In this document: piece after piece, positions 43,852 through 52,340 of the stretch
Position numbering within the stretch: the stretch's first letter is position 1
How the letters are laid out: each line of letters begins with the position of its first letter
Origin: Streptomyces justiciae
GTDB taxonomy: Bacteria > Actinomycetota > Actinomycetes > Streptomycetales > Streptomycetaceae
Direction of reading: 5' to 3'
Length of the DNA stretch: 64,000 nt
NCBI RefSeq assembly: GCF_015163075.1
Contig: NZ_JADDXU010000001.1
Coordinates: 558,001 to 622,000, forward strand
The notes under the pieces: model-generated
The model's database searches: none
Seen by the model: only the letters and a program-made list of their open reading frames with translations
Told to the model about the DNA's origin: nothing
Made by a program: the position numbers and the translations under genes

Positions 43852-45249
43852 TCAGCGGCCCGACTGAAGGGCCCGGCGGATCGGGCCGCCGACGACCCGG
43901 CGGGCGCGGCGGTAGACCGACGGTGCCGGGATGGTTCCGGCCGTCTTCGTCGACCGGGAACCGGCCTTGGCGCGCGCCAGGTCGCGCTTCAACCGCTCGT
44001 TGTCCAGGGTCAGTTCGGCGATGTTGCGCTGCATGAACGCCATCCGCGTGGCGAGCGAGCCGAGGTCGGCCTCCAGCCAGGGGCGGACGCCCGCCGGGAA
44101 GGACAGCTTCCGCAGCCGTTCCTCGAAGGCCGCGCCGCCGTCGCCGTGCGTGAAGGTGTTCTGCAGGCCGTTGCGGTCGAGGAAGCCCATGAACCGCTCG
44201 TAGCGCTCGTGGTGACCGCTCATCAGCTTGCCGAAGTCCGCGTCCTCGTACAGCCGCGCCGGGTCCAGGTCCGCGGGCGCCTTGTCGATGCGCAGGTGCG
44301 GGATGTCGAAGTAGCGGCACAGCTCCAGCGTCCGGGAGTCGCCCGAGAGCACGGTCGCGGGCGTACCGGCGAGCAGCGCGGCGATGTTGCCGTGGATGCG
44401 GGAGCCGAAGGAGAAGTCGAAGCCGCGCAGGTCGTCGATCCAGGTGACCGGGTCGATGTAGACGCGGACCTTGTCCTCGGCGTACATCGGGTGGTCGGGG
44501 TGCGTCGGTATCGCCTTGACCTTGGCGTTCGGGTCCGACAGGTCCCGCCAGTGCAGCTGCCGCGCGTCGGACAGGTTCTGGCCGATGAAGCGCAGGTGCG
44601 GGTAGCGGGCGTGGGTGCGCTCGATGACCTTGCCCAGGCCCTGCTTCTGCACGGCGCTGTGCGAGCCGTTGATCGCGATCCGGGACTCGGCGGTCAGCTC
44701 CGGCGCCCGCTTGTGGACGGCGAGGTCCTTGCCGTACATGAACAGCGACGGGCAGCCGATGACCTCGACGTCCCGGAAGCCCATGTCCTTGAGGTACTGC
44801 TCGGTGAACTCACCGCGCACACCGATCGAGGCGCTGCGGTCGAGGACCGCGGAGACGAAGTCGCGCACCGCGGGCTCGATGGGCTTGAGCCGCGACGGGT
44901 CGTAGTTCAGCCCGGTCTGCGCGCCGACACCGGTCACCACGACCGGGATCTTCAGCCGTCTGATGAGCCGCGTCAGCCGCTTCAGCCCGGCCTCGAACGA
45001 GGGACGGAAGGCGTTCGCCAGCGGTACGACGAAGGCGTCGTACTCCGCGTTGATCTGGGCCGCCGACGCCACGTCGGCCTTCATGCCGTTCGACACCACT
45101 TCGGTGGTCGGCGTCTGGAGGATCTTGTGGGTGGCGTCGCTGAAGATCAGGTTGCCGGAATTGGTGGCGATGACGTCCCGCTGGAGTGCTTCCTCGACAG
45201 CGACGACGTCGAAGGGACTCTTACCGGACCTGAGGAGAACGCGCTTCAC
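43852..45249 (-). CDS. Polysaccharide pyruvyl transferase-family protein
   Basis: A 465-residue protein of the CsaB/WcaK-like pyruvyl transferase family, which add ketal-linked pyruvate from PEP to sugars. Visible features are the GVGAQTG loop near residue 100, IGVRGEFT, a central His-rich 'GSRIHGNIAALLAGTP' (the family's GxRxH signature) near residue 285, and a C-terminal helical, Lys/Arg-rich extension of ~100 residues (coiled-coil-like 'LTLDNERLKRDLARAK'). Pyruvyl groups would add negative charge to a wall glycan. Start: GTG at 45249 gives a family-like KRVLLRSGKSP terminus; a TTG three codons earlier is an alternative and the RBS is weak. It is divergent from proB and probably first in an operon with the TagF-like gene. 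Confidence 0.84.
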   Translation of the reverse strand: MKRVLLRSGKSPFDVVAVEEALQRDVIATNSGNLIFSDATHKILQTPTTEVVSNGMKADVASAAQINAEYDAFVVPLANAFRPSFEAGLKRLTRLIRRLKIPVVVTGVGAQTGLNYDPSRLKPIEPAVRDFVSAVLDRSASIGVRGEFTEQYLKDMGFRDVEVIGCPSLFMYGKDLAVHKRAPELTAESRIAINGSHSAVQKQGLGKVIERTHARYPHLRFIGQNLSDARQLHWRDLSDPNAKVKAIPTHPDHPMYAEDKVRVYIDPVTWIDDLRGFDFSFGSRIHGNIAALLAGTPATVLSGDSRTLELCRYFDIPHLRIDKAPADLDPARLYEDADFGKLMSGHHERYERFMGFLDRNGLQNTFTHGDGGAAFEERLRKLSFPAGVRPWLEADLGSLATRMAFMQRNIAELTLDNERLKRDLARAKAGSRSTKTAGTIPAPSVYRRARRVVGGPIRRALQSGR

Positions 45250-45393
45250 GGCGTTCAACTTAAGTTGGGGCGTTCTTTGATTTCTATAAGGAACCCCTAC
45301 AACCTTTTTGCCGTATGCGACGCGTGAGCAAACAGTTACGTGGTGATGTGTCCGTGGGCTGGAACGGGACGGCGGGCCCGGGCCCCCTTCGCG

Positions 45394-45399
45394 TAGATT
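45394..45399 (+). promoter_or_regulatory. -10 element (TAGATT) of proB
   Basis: TAGATT lies 18 nt before the AAGGA ribosome site, predicting a start of transcription near 45406 and a very short leader. No convincing -35 box is seen in the GC-rich sequence upstream. Confidence 0.45.
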
Positions 45400-45417
45400 G
45401 CTGCCACGCGCAAGGAA

Positions 45418-46569
45418 ATGGGGACAGTGCAGGTGGCAAGCGTCGCAAGCGCTCGGCAGGCCGTGACCGAGGCCCGCAGGATCGTCGTCAAGGTGGGCTC
45501 CTCGTCGCTGACCACCGCGTCGGGAGGCCTGGACGCCGACCGCGTCGACGCGCTCGTCGACGTCCTCGCCAAGAGCCGCAGCGGGGGAGAGAAGGAGGTC
45601 GTCCTCGTCTCCTCCGGTGCCATCGCCGCCGGCCTCGCCCCGCTCGGGCTGCGCCGTCGCCCCAAGGACCTGGCCCGCCAGCAGGCCGCCGCCAGCGTCG
45701 GCCAGGGCCTCCTCGTCGCCCGCTACACCGCCTCCTTCGCCCGCTACGGCGTCCGCGTCGGCCAGGTGCTGCTCACCAGCGACGACATGAGCCGCCGCTC
45801 CCACCACCGCAACGCCTCCACCACCCTCGACAAGCTCCTCGCGATGGGCGCCTTCCCGGTCGTCAACGAGAACGACACCGTCGCCACGGACGAGATCCGC
45901 TTCGGCGACAACGACCGGCTCGCGGCGCTCGTGGCCCATCTCGTACGGGCCGACCTGCTGGTGCTGCTCTCCGACGTGGACGGCGTGTACGACGGCGACC
46001 CCAGCAAGCCCGGCACCTCGCGGATAGCGGAGGTGAGGGGACCGGCCGACCTGGCCGGCGTCGAGATCGGCAGCAGCGGCAAGGCCGGCGTCGGCACCGG
46101 CGGCATGGTCACCAAGGTCGAGGCCGCCCGGATCGCGGCCGCCGCCGGCATCCCCGTGGTGCTCACCAGCGCCGTGCACGCGGCCGACGCGCTGAGCGGC
46201 GGTGACACCGGCACCTACTTCCACCCCACCGGCAAGCGCTCCGCCGACCGGCTGCTGTGGCTCCAGCACGCGTCCACCCCGCAGGGCTCGCTGACCCTCG
46301 ACGACGGCGCGGTGCGGGCGGTGGTGCAGCGCCGCAAGTCGCTGCTGCCGGCCGGGATCGCCGCCGTGGACGGCGAGTTCAACGCCGGGGACCCGGTCGA
46401 GCTGCGGGACACCGAGGGGCGCGCGGTGGCCCGGGGGCTCGTCAACTTCGACGCCAAGGAGATCCCCCAGCTGATCGGCCGCTCGACCCGGGAACTGGCG
46501 CGGGAGCTGGGGCCGGCCTATGAGCGCGAGGTCGTGCACCGGGACGACCTGGTGGTGCTGCACCCCTGA
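45418..46569 (+). CDS. proB: Glutamate 5-kinase
   Basis: First enzyme of proline synthesis (glutamate + ATP to glutamyl phosphate). From the ATG it has 383 residues: an amino-acid-kinase domain (about 18-270) with VVKVGSSSLT, VSSGAIAAG, NENDTV and SDVDGVY, then a C-terminal PUA domain (about 290-375), the usual long bacterial form. Start is uncertain: the ATG lies only 1-2 nt after AAGGA (45412-45416), whereas GTG codons at 45427 and 45433 are at more normal spacing, so the true N-terminus may be 3-5 residues shorter. The partner proA follows after one small gene, a spaced operon. It is divergent from the wall-polymer gene at 45249. Confidence 0.94.
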   Translation: MGTVQVASVASARQAVTEARRIVVKVGSSSLTTASGGLDADRVDALVDVLAKSRSGGEKEVVLVSSGAIAAGLAPLGLRRRPKDLARQQAAASVGQGLLVARYTASFARYGVRVGQVLLTSDDMSRRSHHRNASTTLDKLLAMGAFPVVNENDTVATDEIRFGDNDRLAALVAHLVRADLLVLLSDVDGVYDGDPSKPGTSRIAEVRGPADLAGVEIGSSGKAGVGTGGMVTKVEAARIAAAAGIPVVLTSAVHAADALSGGDTGTYFHPTGKRSADRLLWLQHASTPQGSLTLDDGAVRAVVQRRKSLLPAGIAAVDGEFNAGDPVELRDTEGRAVARGLVNFDAKEIPQLIGRSTRELARELGPAYEREVVHRDDLVVLHP

Positions 46570-46747
46570 AGGCGGTGCGCTTCGCCCCCGAAAACAGGGG
46601 GAACGCCCTGCTCTGGAAGTCACCCCCAGGTGGACGTTCCGCAAAAGTGCCACGCGAGCCCTTGCGGCCTGCTCAACTTTGTCTCAGGGACACATTCCGC
46701 ACGACCACCGTGTCGGTCACTGGGATCACTGGGTAAAGGAGGCCGTC

Positions 46748-47215
46748 GTGAGACGAGTGCGCCCTGGGGCCGGGCCCCGTGGTGGTGCCGGGGAGGCCTC
46801 GTCCCGAGCGGCCGGTGAGGAGCGCCTCTTGACGAGCGTCGCGGCCGGCGACCGCTACGAGGAGCCGGCCGAGCTGCCCAGGCTGTGGCACGTGACCCTC
46901 AGCGTCTCCGGCAAGGAGGCCCCGCTGAAGGAGGTGCGGCGCGGACTCGAACAGCTGGCCCACGACCACCCCTTTCTGCTGACCAGCCGCTACGCCAACG
47001 ACCACGCCGAGATCCGCTACTGGGAGGAGGCCCGCGACCTCCACGACGCCGCCGCCGTCGCCCTGCGCCTGTGGGGCGAGCACCGCCAGACCGCCCAGCT
47101 GCCGCCCTGGGAGATCGTCGGCCTGGAGGTCATCGACCGCGAGACCTACCACCAGCGCGTCGCCGAGGGCTACGGTCCGGCCCCCGCGACCCCGGTAGGG
47201 GTTCACCCCTTTTGA
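46748..47215 (+). CDS. Conserved hypothetical protein between proB and proA
   Basis: A 155-residue soluble protein I do not recognise. The first ~30 residues are Gly/Ala/Arg-rich and probably disordered. The rest has an alternating strand/helix pattern (LWHVTLSVSG..., HPFLLTSRYANDHAEIRYWEE..., LPPWEIVGLEVIDRETYHQR) reminiscent of a small ferredoxin-like alpha/beta domain. GTG at 46748 has an excellent AAAGGAGG 6 nt upstream, so it is surely translated. No Cys, signal or membrane helix. Position between proB and proA suggests co-conservation with proline genes but not necessarily a related role. Confidence 0.78.
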   Translation: MRRVRPGAGPRGGAGEASSRAAGEERLLTSVAAGDRYEEPAELPRLWHVTLSVSGKEAPLKEVRRGLEQLAHDHPFLLTSRYANDHAEIRYWEEARDLHDAAAVALRLWGEHRQTAQLPPWEIVGLEVIDRETYHQRVAEGYGPAPATPVGVHPF

Positions 47216-47293
47216 CCTGCATCGCTCCATAGGGGCGCATTGGCCCCGTCTCGCGGTGCAAGACGACGGGGCCCCCACCCCCGTACGGCGCAC

Positions 47294-47305
47294 TACCCTT
47301 CCCTC
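47294..47305 (+). promoter_or_regulatory. Candidate leaderless promoter (-10 TACCCT) of proA
   Basis: TACCCT (47294-47299) is followed by 6 nt and the proA ATG at 47306. There is no ribosome site, so a leaderless transcript is expected. Confidence 0.45.
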
Positions 47306-48592
47306 ATGACCACGCTCTCGCCGTACGACTCGATGTCCCCGGTCACCCAGGCCGCCTACCGTGCCAAGGCCGCCGCCGCCGACCTCGCCCCGCTGCCGCG
47401 GGCCGAGAAGGACGACGCGCTGCTCGCCATCGCGGACGCGCTCGAGGTCCGTACGAGCGAGATCGTCGAGGCCAACGCCAAGGACATCGCCAAGGCCCGC
47501 GAGGCCGGCACCAGCGAGACCGTCATCGACCGGCTGACCCTGACCCCGGAGCGCGTGCGCGCCATCGCCTCCGACGTCCGGGACGTCGTCGCGCTGCCCG
47601 ACCCGGTCGGCGAGATCGTCCGCGGCTCCACCCTCCCGAACGGCATCGACCTGCGCCAGGTCCGCGTCCCGCTCGGCGTCGTCGGCATCATCTACGAGGC
47701 CCGGCCGAACGTGACGGTCGACGCCGCCGCCCTCTGCCTGAAGGCCGGCAACGCGGTGCTGCTGCGCGGCTCGGCCTCCGCGTACGAGTCCAACACCGCC
47801 CTGGTGCGGGTGCTGCGGGACGCCGTGGGCGGGGCGGGGCTGCCCGCCGACGCCGTGCAGCTGGTGCCCGGCGAGAGCCGCGAGAGCGTGCGCGAGCTGA
47901 TGCGGGCCCGCGGCCTGGTCGACGTGCTCATCCCGCGCGGCGGCGCCTCGCTGATCCGGACCGTCGTCAGCGAGTCGACCGTCCCCGTCATCGAGACCGG
48001 CACCGGCAACTGCCACGTCTACGTCGACGCCCACGCCGACCTCGACATGGCGATCGACATCCTGATCAACTCCAAGGCCCAGCGCCCCAGCGTCTGCAAC
48101 GCCGCCGAGACCCTCCTCGTCCACCAGGACATCGCCCCCGAGTTCCTGCCGCGCGCCCTGGACGCCCTCGCGGAGGCCGGCGTCACCGTGCACGCCGACG
48201 ACCGGGTGCTGGCGTACGCCAAGGACTCCGAGGCGACCGTCGTCGAAGCCACGGCGGAGGACTGGGAGACCGAGTACCTCTCCTACGACATCGCCGCCGC
48301 CGTCGTCGACTCCCTGGACAAGGCCGTCGAGCACATCCGGCTGTGGACCTCAGGGCACACCGAGGCGATCGTCACCACCTCGCAGCAGGCCGCCCGCCGC
48401 TTCACCCAGCTGGTCGACTCCACCACCGTCGCCGTGAACGCCTCCACCCGCTTCACCGACGGCGGCCAGTTCGGCTTCGGCGCCGAGATCGGCATCTCCA
48501 CGCAGAAGCTGCACGCCCGCGGCCCGATGGGCCTGCCGGAGCTGACCAGCACCAAGTACATCGTCACCGGCGACGGGCACGTACGGCGCTGA
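47306..48592 (+). CDS. proA: Glutamate-5-semialdehyde dehydrogenase
   Basis: Second enzyme of proline synthesis, reducing glutamyl-5-phosphate with NADPH. The 428-residue protein has the aldehyde dehydrogenase-like fold with [25 protein letters not shown] (substrate/NADP loops), [13 protein letters not shown] and the catalytic-Cys region [16 protein letters not shown] (Cys near residue 260). The terminal [13 protein letters not shown] is typical. Length is normal. Start: ATG at 47306, right after a TACCCT -10 element; upstream in-frame sequence is not coding-like. Confidence 0.95.
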   Translation: MTTLSPYDSMSPVTQAAYRAKAAAADLAPLPRAEKDDALLAIADALEVRTSEIVEANAKDIAKAREAGTSETVIDRLTLTPERVRAIASDVRDVVALPDPVGEIVRGSTLPNGIDLRQVRVPLGVVGIIYEARPNVTVDAAALCLKAGNAVLLRGSASAYESNTALVRVLRDAVGGAGLPADAVQLVPGESRESVRELMRARGLVDVLIPRGGASLIRTVVSESTVPVIETGTGNCHVYVDAHADLDMAIDILINSKAQRPSVCNAAETLLVHQDIAPEFLPRALDALAEAGVTVHADDRVLAYAKDSEATVVEATAEDWETEYLSYDIAAAVVDSLDKAVEHIRLWTSGHTEAIVTTSQQAARRFTQLVDSTTVAVNASTRFTDGGQFGFGAEIGISTQKLHARGPMGLPELTSTKYIVTGDGHVRR

Positions 48593-48748
48593 GGCGCGGA
48601 CGCCGCTGAGACATGGACGGCGCTGAGGGCGTGCGCGCCTGCGCATATGCGTGCGGCACGCGCGGTCGGCGTACGCCTGTGCGCACGGGAGACGTCTCAC
48701 CCAGCGGATGAATTTCCATACCGTCTGCCCAAATTGACCCCCCAGGTC

Positions 48749-48760
48749 TACTCTGGATCC
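48749..48760 (+). promoter_or_regulatory. Candidate leaderless promoter (-10 TACTCT), gene 48761
   Basis: TACTCT (48749-48754) then GGATCC, then GTG at 48761. The identical hexamer and spacing precede the paralogous gene at 49440. Confidence 0.5.
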
Positions 48761-49339
48761 GTGCCGGAGGACGTGGGGGGCACGCCGTTCCCTGACGGCT
48801 GGGAGCCCGACGACGACCACGACCGCGGGGTGTCGGACGAAGAGTTCGCCTCCGTGGTCTTCGACGAGGCCTTCATCCGGGCGGCCGTGGTGCACGAGCC
48901 GACCGCCGTCGAACGCCTCCTGGCCGCCGCCCAGGCGAGAGCGGAGGCCTCCGAGGCCGAGGCCCGCCGGGCCCACGGCCGCGGCGAGCGCTACGACGAC
49001 GGGTACGGCACCGACGGCCGAGCCGGTTTCGGCCATGATCCCGAGCTCGACGACCTGGACGACACGGACATCCTCGAAGGCCGCTACGGCGCCCCCGGCA
49101 CCTACGGCAAGCAGGTCCGCTGGCACCGCCCCGTCGCCTGGATGCTCGCGCTCGTGATGGGCATCGGCATGGTCGCCCTCGCCTTCACCGCGGTCTACCG
49201 CGGCGCGTCCTCGAACAACCGCGACCAGGTCCCGCCCCCGCCCGCCTCGACCGGCCTCGAACAGGGCAGCGCGGCGGCCCCCTCCGCCTCCGCCGACTAC
49301 TCCCAGCCGGCCTTCTCGGCGGTCCCGAAGACGCCCTGA
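48761..49339 (+). CDS. Single-pass membrane protein with SVVFDE motif (paralogue 1)
   Basis: A 192-residue protein of unknown function. The N-terminal cytoplasmic part is acidic and contains EEFASVVFDEAFIRAA (about residues 23-38), followed by an Ala/Glu-rich helix that may be a coiled coil, an Asp-rich stretch (LDDLDDTDILEG), one transmembrane helix (about 128-150), and a short Pro/Ser/Ala-rich outside tail. The next gene encodes a protein with the same SVVFDE motif at its N-terminus. GTG at 48761 was chosen because it sits 6 nt from a -10 box; in-frame codons further upstream look non-coding. Possibly leaderless. Confidence 0.78.
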   Translation: MPEDVGGTPFPDGWEPDDDHDRGVSDEEFASVVFDEAFIRAAVVHEPTAVERLLAAAQARAEASEAEARRAHGRGERYDDGYGTDGRAGFGHDPELDDLDDTDILEGRYGAPGTYGKQVRWHRPVAWMLALVMGIGMVALAFTAVYRGASSNNRDQVPPPPASTGLEQGSAAAPSASADYSQPAFSAVPKTP

Positions 49340-49427
49340 CAGCTTGCCGGCCATGCGCTGACGATCCTGGTGAGAACCTGTCAGAACTTGTCGTGCGGCG
49401 GGGCGTTTACCTGAGCTCCCGGAGACC

Positions 49428-49439
49428 TACTCTGAAGAT
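49428..49439 (+). promoter_or_regulatory. Candidate leaderless promoter (-10 TACTCT), gene 49440
   Basis: TACTCT (49428-49433) plus GAAGAT, then ATG at 49440: the same hexamer, spacing and preceding purine/C context as at 48749. It lies 88 nt after the stop of the first paralogue. Confidence 0.5.
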
Positions 49440-50513
49440 ATGGGAGGGCCTGGAGAACCACCTGAGGGTGCACCCGAGGGCGGCCCCGGGGGTGGTGAGG
49501 ACGAGTACCGATCCGTCGTCTTCGACGAGTCGTTCGTCCGTGCTGCCCGGCTCCAGGAGTACTCCGCGCAGGAGCGCATGGCCGACCACGCCCCGGCCGT
49601 CCGACGCCGCCCGCCGATGCGCCGGGGACTGTCCCGGCAGGCCCTCGTCCTCGTCCTGCTGATCGCCCTCGCCTTCGGCACGGCGATCTACATGGGCGTA
49701 CGGCACCCCTACCAGACCCCCGCCGCGGTACGGGACGTGTCGCTGCCCCTCCAGACGACCGTCGTCCCGCTCGCCCCGGTCGGCAAGGTGCCGGGCGCGG
49801 CCGACCCCGAGTACCTGTACGACCACAGCCCCGCCGCGCAGTTCCGCATCGGCGCCGCCGGGATCACGCTGCCCGCCGCGCGCGACACCTCGCACTTCTC
49901 CGAGACCCAGGTGATGAGCGCGCTGGACACGGTCAAGGAGTACCTGGTCCGCTCCGCGCTCTACCCGGAGGTGCTCACTGGCGGCGAGACCCGGCCCGTC
50001 CGCGTCCTGCTCCCCGCCGACCAGCACCTCCAGTTCGACGAGAGCCTGAGCCATCCGGCCGCGGACGGGCGGCACGCGGTGACCGGATGGCTGGTTCGCT
50101 TCGACGCGAGGAGCGTGCAGCTGGCCGACCCGCAGATCCGGGTGCGCGGGACGCTGGCCGTCAGCGAGACCGAGTCCACGATGCTCGAGGTGACCGCGGA
50201 CCACACGTACGTGTACGCGCTGCGGCCCGCCGGGGCCGATGCCAAGGCGGAGGCCTCGCTGTTCACCGTCCGGCGGGAGCTGCACTTCCGGTTCGACCGG
50301 GAGGACGTGCGGCTGCATCAGGCGCAGTTGTCCACGTCGTACGTGCAGGCCGGGCCGTTGTCCTGCGGGGACAACGCGGCGGATGTGCTCAGTCCGTTGC
50401 TGGCGGGGCAGACGGCGAAGGCGGGTGGGCCGGTGGGGACCGATCCGTTCGCCACGGATCGGGCTACGGCGGTTTGTGGGACCTTGGCCGCGGGGGCGTT
50501 GCCCAAGGGGTGA
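49440..50513 (+). CDS. Membrane-anchored extracellular protein with SVVFDE motif (paralogue 2)
   Basis: A 357-residue protein. A Gly/Glu/Pro-rich N-terminus leads into DEYRSVVFDESFVRAARLQE (matching paralogue 1), then one membrane helix (about residues 66-84) and a large extracytoplasmic domain (about 100-355) with regular beta strands and one Cys pair near the C-terminus (SCGDN and AVCGT). The shared cytoplasmic motif next to a membrane helix suggests that both proteins bind the same intracellular partner. I cannot name the family or function. Predicted to be leaderless. It ends convergent with the M48 protease gene. Confidence 0.8.
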   Translation: MGGPGEPPEGAPEGGPGGGEDEYRSVVFDESFVRAARLQEYSAQERMADHAPAVRRRPPMRRGLSRQALVLVLLIALAFGTAIYMGVRHPYQTPAAVRDVSLPLQTTVVPLAPVGKVPGAADPEYLYDHSPAAQFRIGAAGITLPAARDTSHFSETQVMSALDTVKEYLVRSALYPEVLTGGETRPVRVLLPADQHLQFDESLSHPAADGRHAVTGWLVRFDARSVQLADPQIRVRGTLAVSETESTMLEVTADHTYVYALRPAGADAKAEASLFTVRRELHFRFDREDVRLHQAQLSTSYVQAGPLSCGDNAADVLSPLLAGQTAKAGGPVGTDPFATDRATAVCGTLAAGALPKG

Positions 50514-50582
50514 CGCCGGTGGTTTGTGCCTAGGCGCCGTTGGGGTTCTGCGGTGTGGCAGGTGCGGGTTGTGTGTGGCTTG

Positions 50583-50609
50583 TCGCGCAGTTCCCCGCGC
50601 CCCTAAGGG
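50583..50609. repeat. Half copy of a common Streptomyces intergenic palindromic repeat
   Basis: The run TCGCGCAGTTCCCCGCGCC followed by CCTAAGGG is, from memory, the left arm of an abundant Streptomyces intergenic hairpin (GCGCAGTTCCCCGCGCCCC...GGGGCGCGGGGAACTGCGC). The right arm is missing here. It lies between convergent genes, the usual place for such repeats. Confidence 0.5.
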
Positions 50610-50630
50610 CGTCACCTCCCCCGGCGTTTG

Positions 50631-51716
50631 TCAGTCCTCGTCCGGTTCCCTCGGGGGCTGGTCCTTCGGGTTGGTGGTCGTGAAGCCGCCGAAGCCTCGG
50701 CGGACCCTGCCGCCCAGGTCGCCCGCGCCGCCTGCGATGTCCGTGACCAGCTTCATCAGGGGGTCCTTGGAGGACTTGACGTGGGTGGCGTAGTGGGACG
50801 CCGACTCGCGGAAGGAGTCCGTGACCGAGGTGTCCTTGTCCTCGGTGCGGCGCGGGTAGTGGCCGTCCATCAGGCGCTGGTAGTCGCGGGACTCGGACCA
50901 CTTCTTCAGCTCGGCCGCGCGGATCGTGGTGAAGGGGTGGCTGCGCGGGAGGACGTTCAGGATCTTCAGCACGCTGTCGCGCAGGTCGCCGCCCGCCTCG
51001 TACTCCTCGGCCTGCTTCAGGAACGCGTCCACGTTCATCTCGTGCAGATGGTGGCCGCCCGCCAGCTTCATCAGGCCGCGCATCGAGGCCTGGAGGTCCT
51101 GGCCGACGAGCAGGCCCGCGCGGTCCGCGGACAGCTCCGACTTGCGGAACCACTCGCGCAGCGCGGTCACGATCGCCATGATCGCGAGGTTGCCCAGCGG
51201 GATCCACGCCACCCGCAGGGCGAGGTTCGTCAGGAAGAGCAGGATGGTGCGGTAGACGGCGTGGCCGGACAGGGCGTGGCCCACCTCGTGGCCGACGACG
51301 GCGCGCATCTCCTCCTCGTCGAGCAGCTCGACGAGGCCGGTCGTCACCACGATGATCGGCTCGTCCAGGCCGATGCACATCGCGTTCGGCTTCGGGTCCT
51401 GGCTGACGTACATCGGCGGGACCTTCTCCAGGTCCAGGATGTAACAGGCGTCCCGCAGCATGTCGTTGAGGTACGCGAACTGCTGGTCCGAGACCCGCAC
51501 CGAGTCGGACAGGAACAGGAGCCTCAGGCTCCGCTCGGGCAGCAGGCCGCTGAGCGCCTTGAAGACCGTGTCGAACCCGCTGAGCTTGCGCAGCGCCACC
51601 AGGGCGGAGCGGTCGGCGGGGTGTTCGTACGCCCGCGAGGAGATCCCGGGGAAGCGCCTGCGCTGCCTGCTCGGGACGTTCTCGTGTCCGTTCTGCTCGT
51701 GGCCGTCGTCGGACAT
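50631..51716 (-). CDS. M48-family zinc metalloprotease
   Basis: A 361-residue membrane-associated peptidase of family M48 (HtpX/Ste24-like). The zinc motif HEVGHALSG is at about residues 158-166, with the third ligand in SELSADRAG (about 215-223). A hydrophobic stretch between them (about 170-205) may be membrane-associated. The N-terminus is charged, and the C-terminal ~60 residues are polar, Gly/Arg-rich and disordered. Such enzymes degrade misfolded membrane proteins (family knowledge). Start: ATG at 51716 has GGGGGAA immediately upstream; an ATG 12 nt earlier (51728) has none. Divergent from the small membrane protein gene at 51841. Confidence 0.9.
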   Translation of the reverse strand: MSDDGHEQNGHENVPSRQRRRFPGISSRAYEHPADRSALVALRKLSGFDTVFKALSGLLPERSLRLLFLSDSVRVSDQQFAYLNDMLRDACYILDLEKVPPMYVSQDPKPNAMCIGLDEPIIVVTTGLVELLDEEEMRAVVGHEVGHALSGHAVYRTILLFLTNLALRVAWIPLGNLAIMAIVTALREWFRKSELSADRAGLLVGQDLQASMRGLMKLAGGHHLHEMNVDAFLKQAEEYEAGGDLRDSVLKILNVLPRSHPFTTIRAAELKKWSESRDYQRLMDGHYPRRTEDKDTSVTDSFRESASHYATHVKSSKDPLMKLVTDIAGGAGDLGGRVRRGFGGFTTTNPKDQPPREPDED

Positions 51717-51840
51717 GTCTTCCCCCATGTGCGTGAGTGTGGTCCTTTGCGGACCCTTGTGCGGCCCTTTGCGCCCCCGAAGCAGAGCCCAGCCTAGGCG
51801 GAGATACGGTGGACGGGCAGTACAGCGAAGGAGTCCCGTC

Positions 51841-52002
51841 ATGGAGCACAGCCCCGCGTCCGCCTGGCTGACCGAAGCCGCGAACGCAGCCCAGCAGGAA
51901 GGGTCGGGGTATCTGCTCCGGGTCGTACTGGTCGTGATGGTGGTGGGCTGTGTGCTGACCGCGTGGTTCCTGCTGCGGGGCTACAAGCAGAAGGACGACT
52001 GA
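51841..52002 (+). CDS. Small single-pass membrane protein (53 aa)
   Basis: MEHSPASAWL... followed by one hydrophobic helix (about residues 25-44, LLRVVLVVMVVGCVLTAWFLL) and a charged end (RGYKQKDD). AAGGAG lies 8 nt upstream of the ATG, so translation is well supported. It has no recognised family. It is divergent from the M48 protease gene and shares a 124-bp promoter region with it, and could be a small modulator of a membrane complex (speculative). Confidence 0.7.
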   Translation: MEHSPASAWLTEAANAAQQEGSGYLLRVVLVVMVVGCVLTAWFLLRGYKQKDD

Positions 52003-52117
52003 GTCGGGCCGGAAGTTCCGTCGCGGTGCGCCAACGGCGGAGTCGGCGTGATCGCCGTCGAGCCGCCCGCTTACGATGGGCCGACATCTTTATCCCGCCC
52101 ACACCGGATAGGTCCAG

Positions 52118-52282
52118 ATGAGCTTCCACAGCACCGCTGCCCAGTTGGTCACCCTTGCCGCCGAGGGCGAGGAGCACGGCGGCAACCACGAGAGCCTGAG
52201 CCCCTACCTCACCGGCGGTGGCGCCTTCGTCGTCCTGCTGCTCCTGCTGTGGATCACCACCCGCTTCAACCGCGACCGCTGA
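52118..52282 (+). CDS. Small single-pass membrane protein (54 aa) upstream of nadD
   Basis: A 54-residue protein: a polar, His/Glu-rich N-terminal half ([12 protein letters not shown]), one C-terminal transmembrane helix ([13 protein letters not shown]) and a basic RFNRDR end. ATG at 52118 is preceded by GGATAGG. The coding pattern has strong third-base G/C bias. A second tiny membrane protein lies 115 nt upstream. It is 58 nt before nadD; function unknown. Confidence 0.68.
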   Translation: MSFHSTAAQLVTLAAEGEEHGGNHESLSPYLTGGGAFVVLLLLLWITTRFNRDR

Positions 52283-52340
52283 GCCGCCGAGGGCCCGGGG
52301 GAGACCGGCCCCACGGAACGGGCCGGTAGGGTCTGCACGC

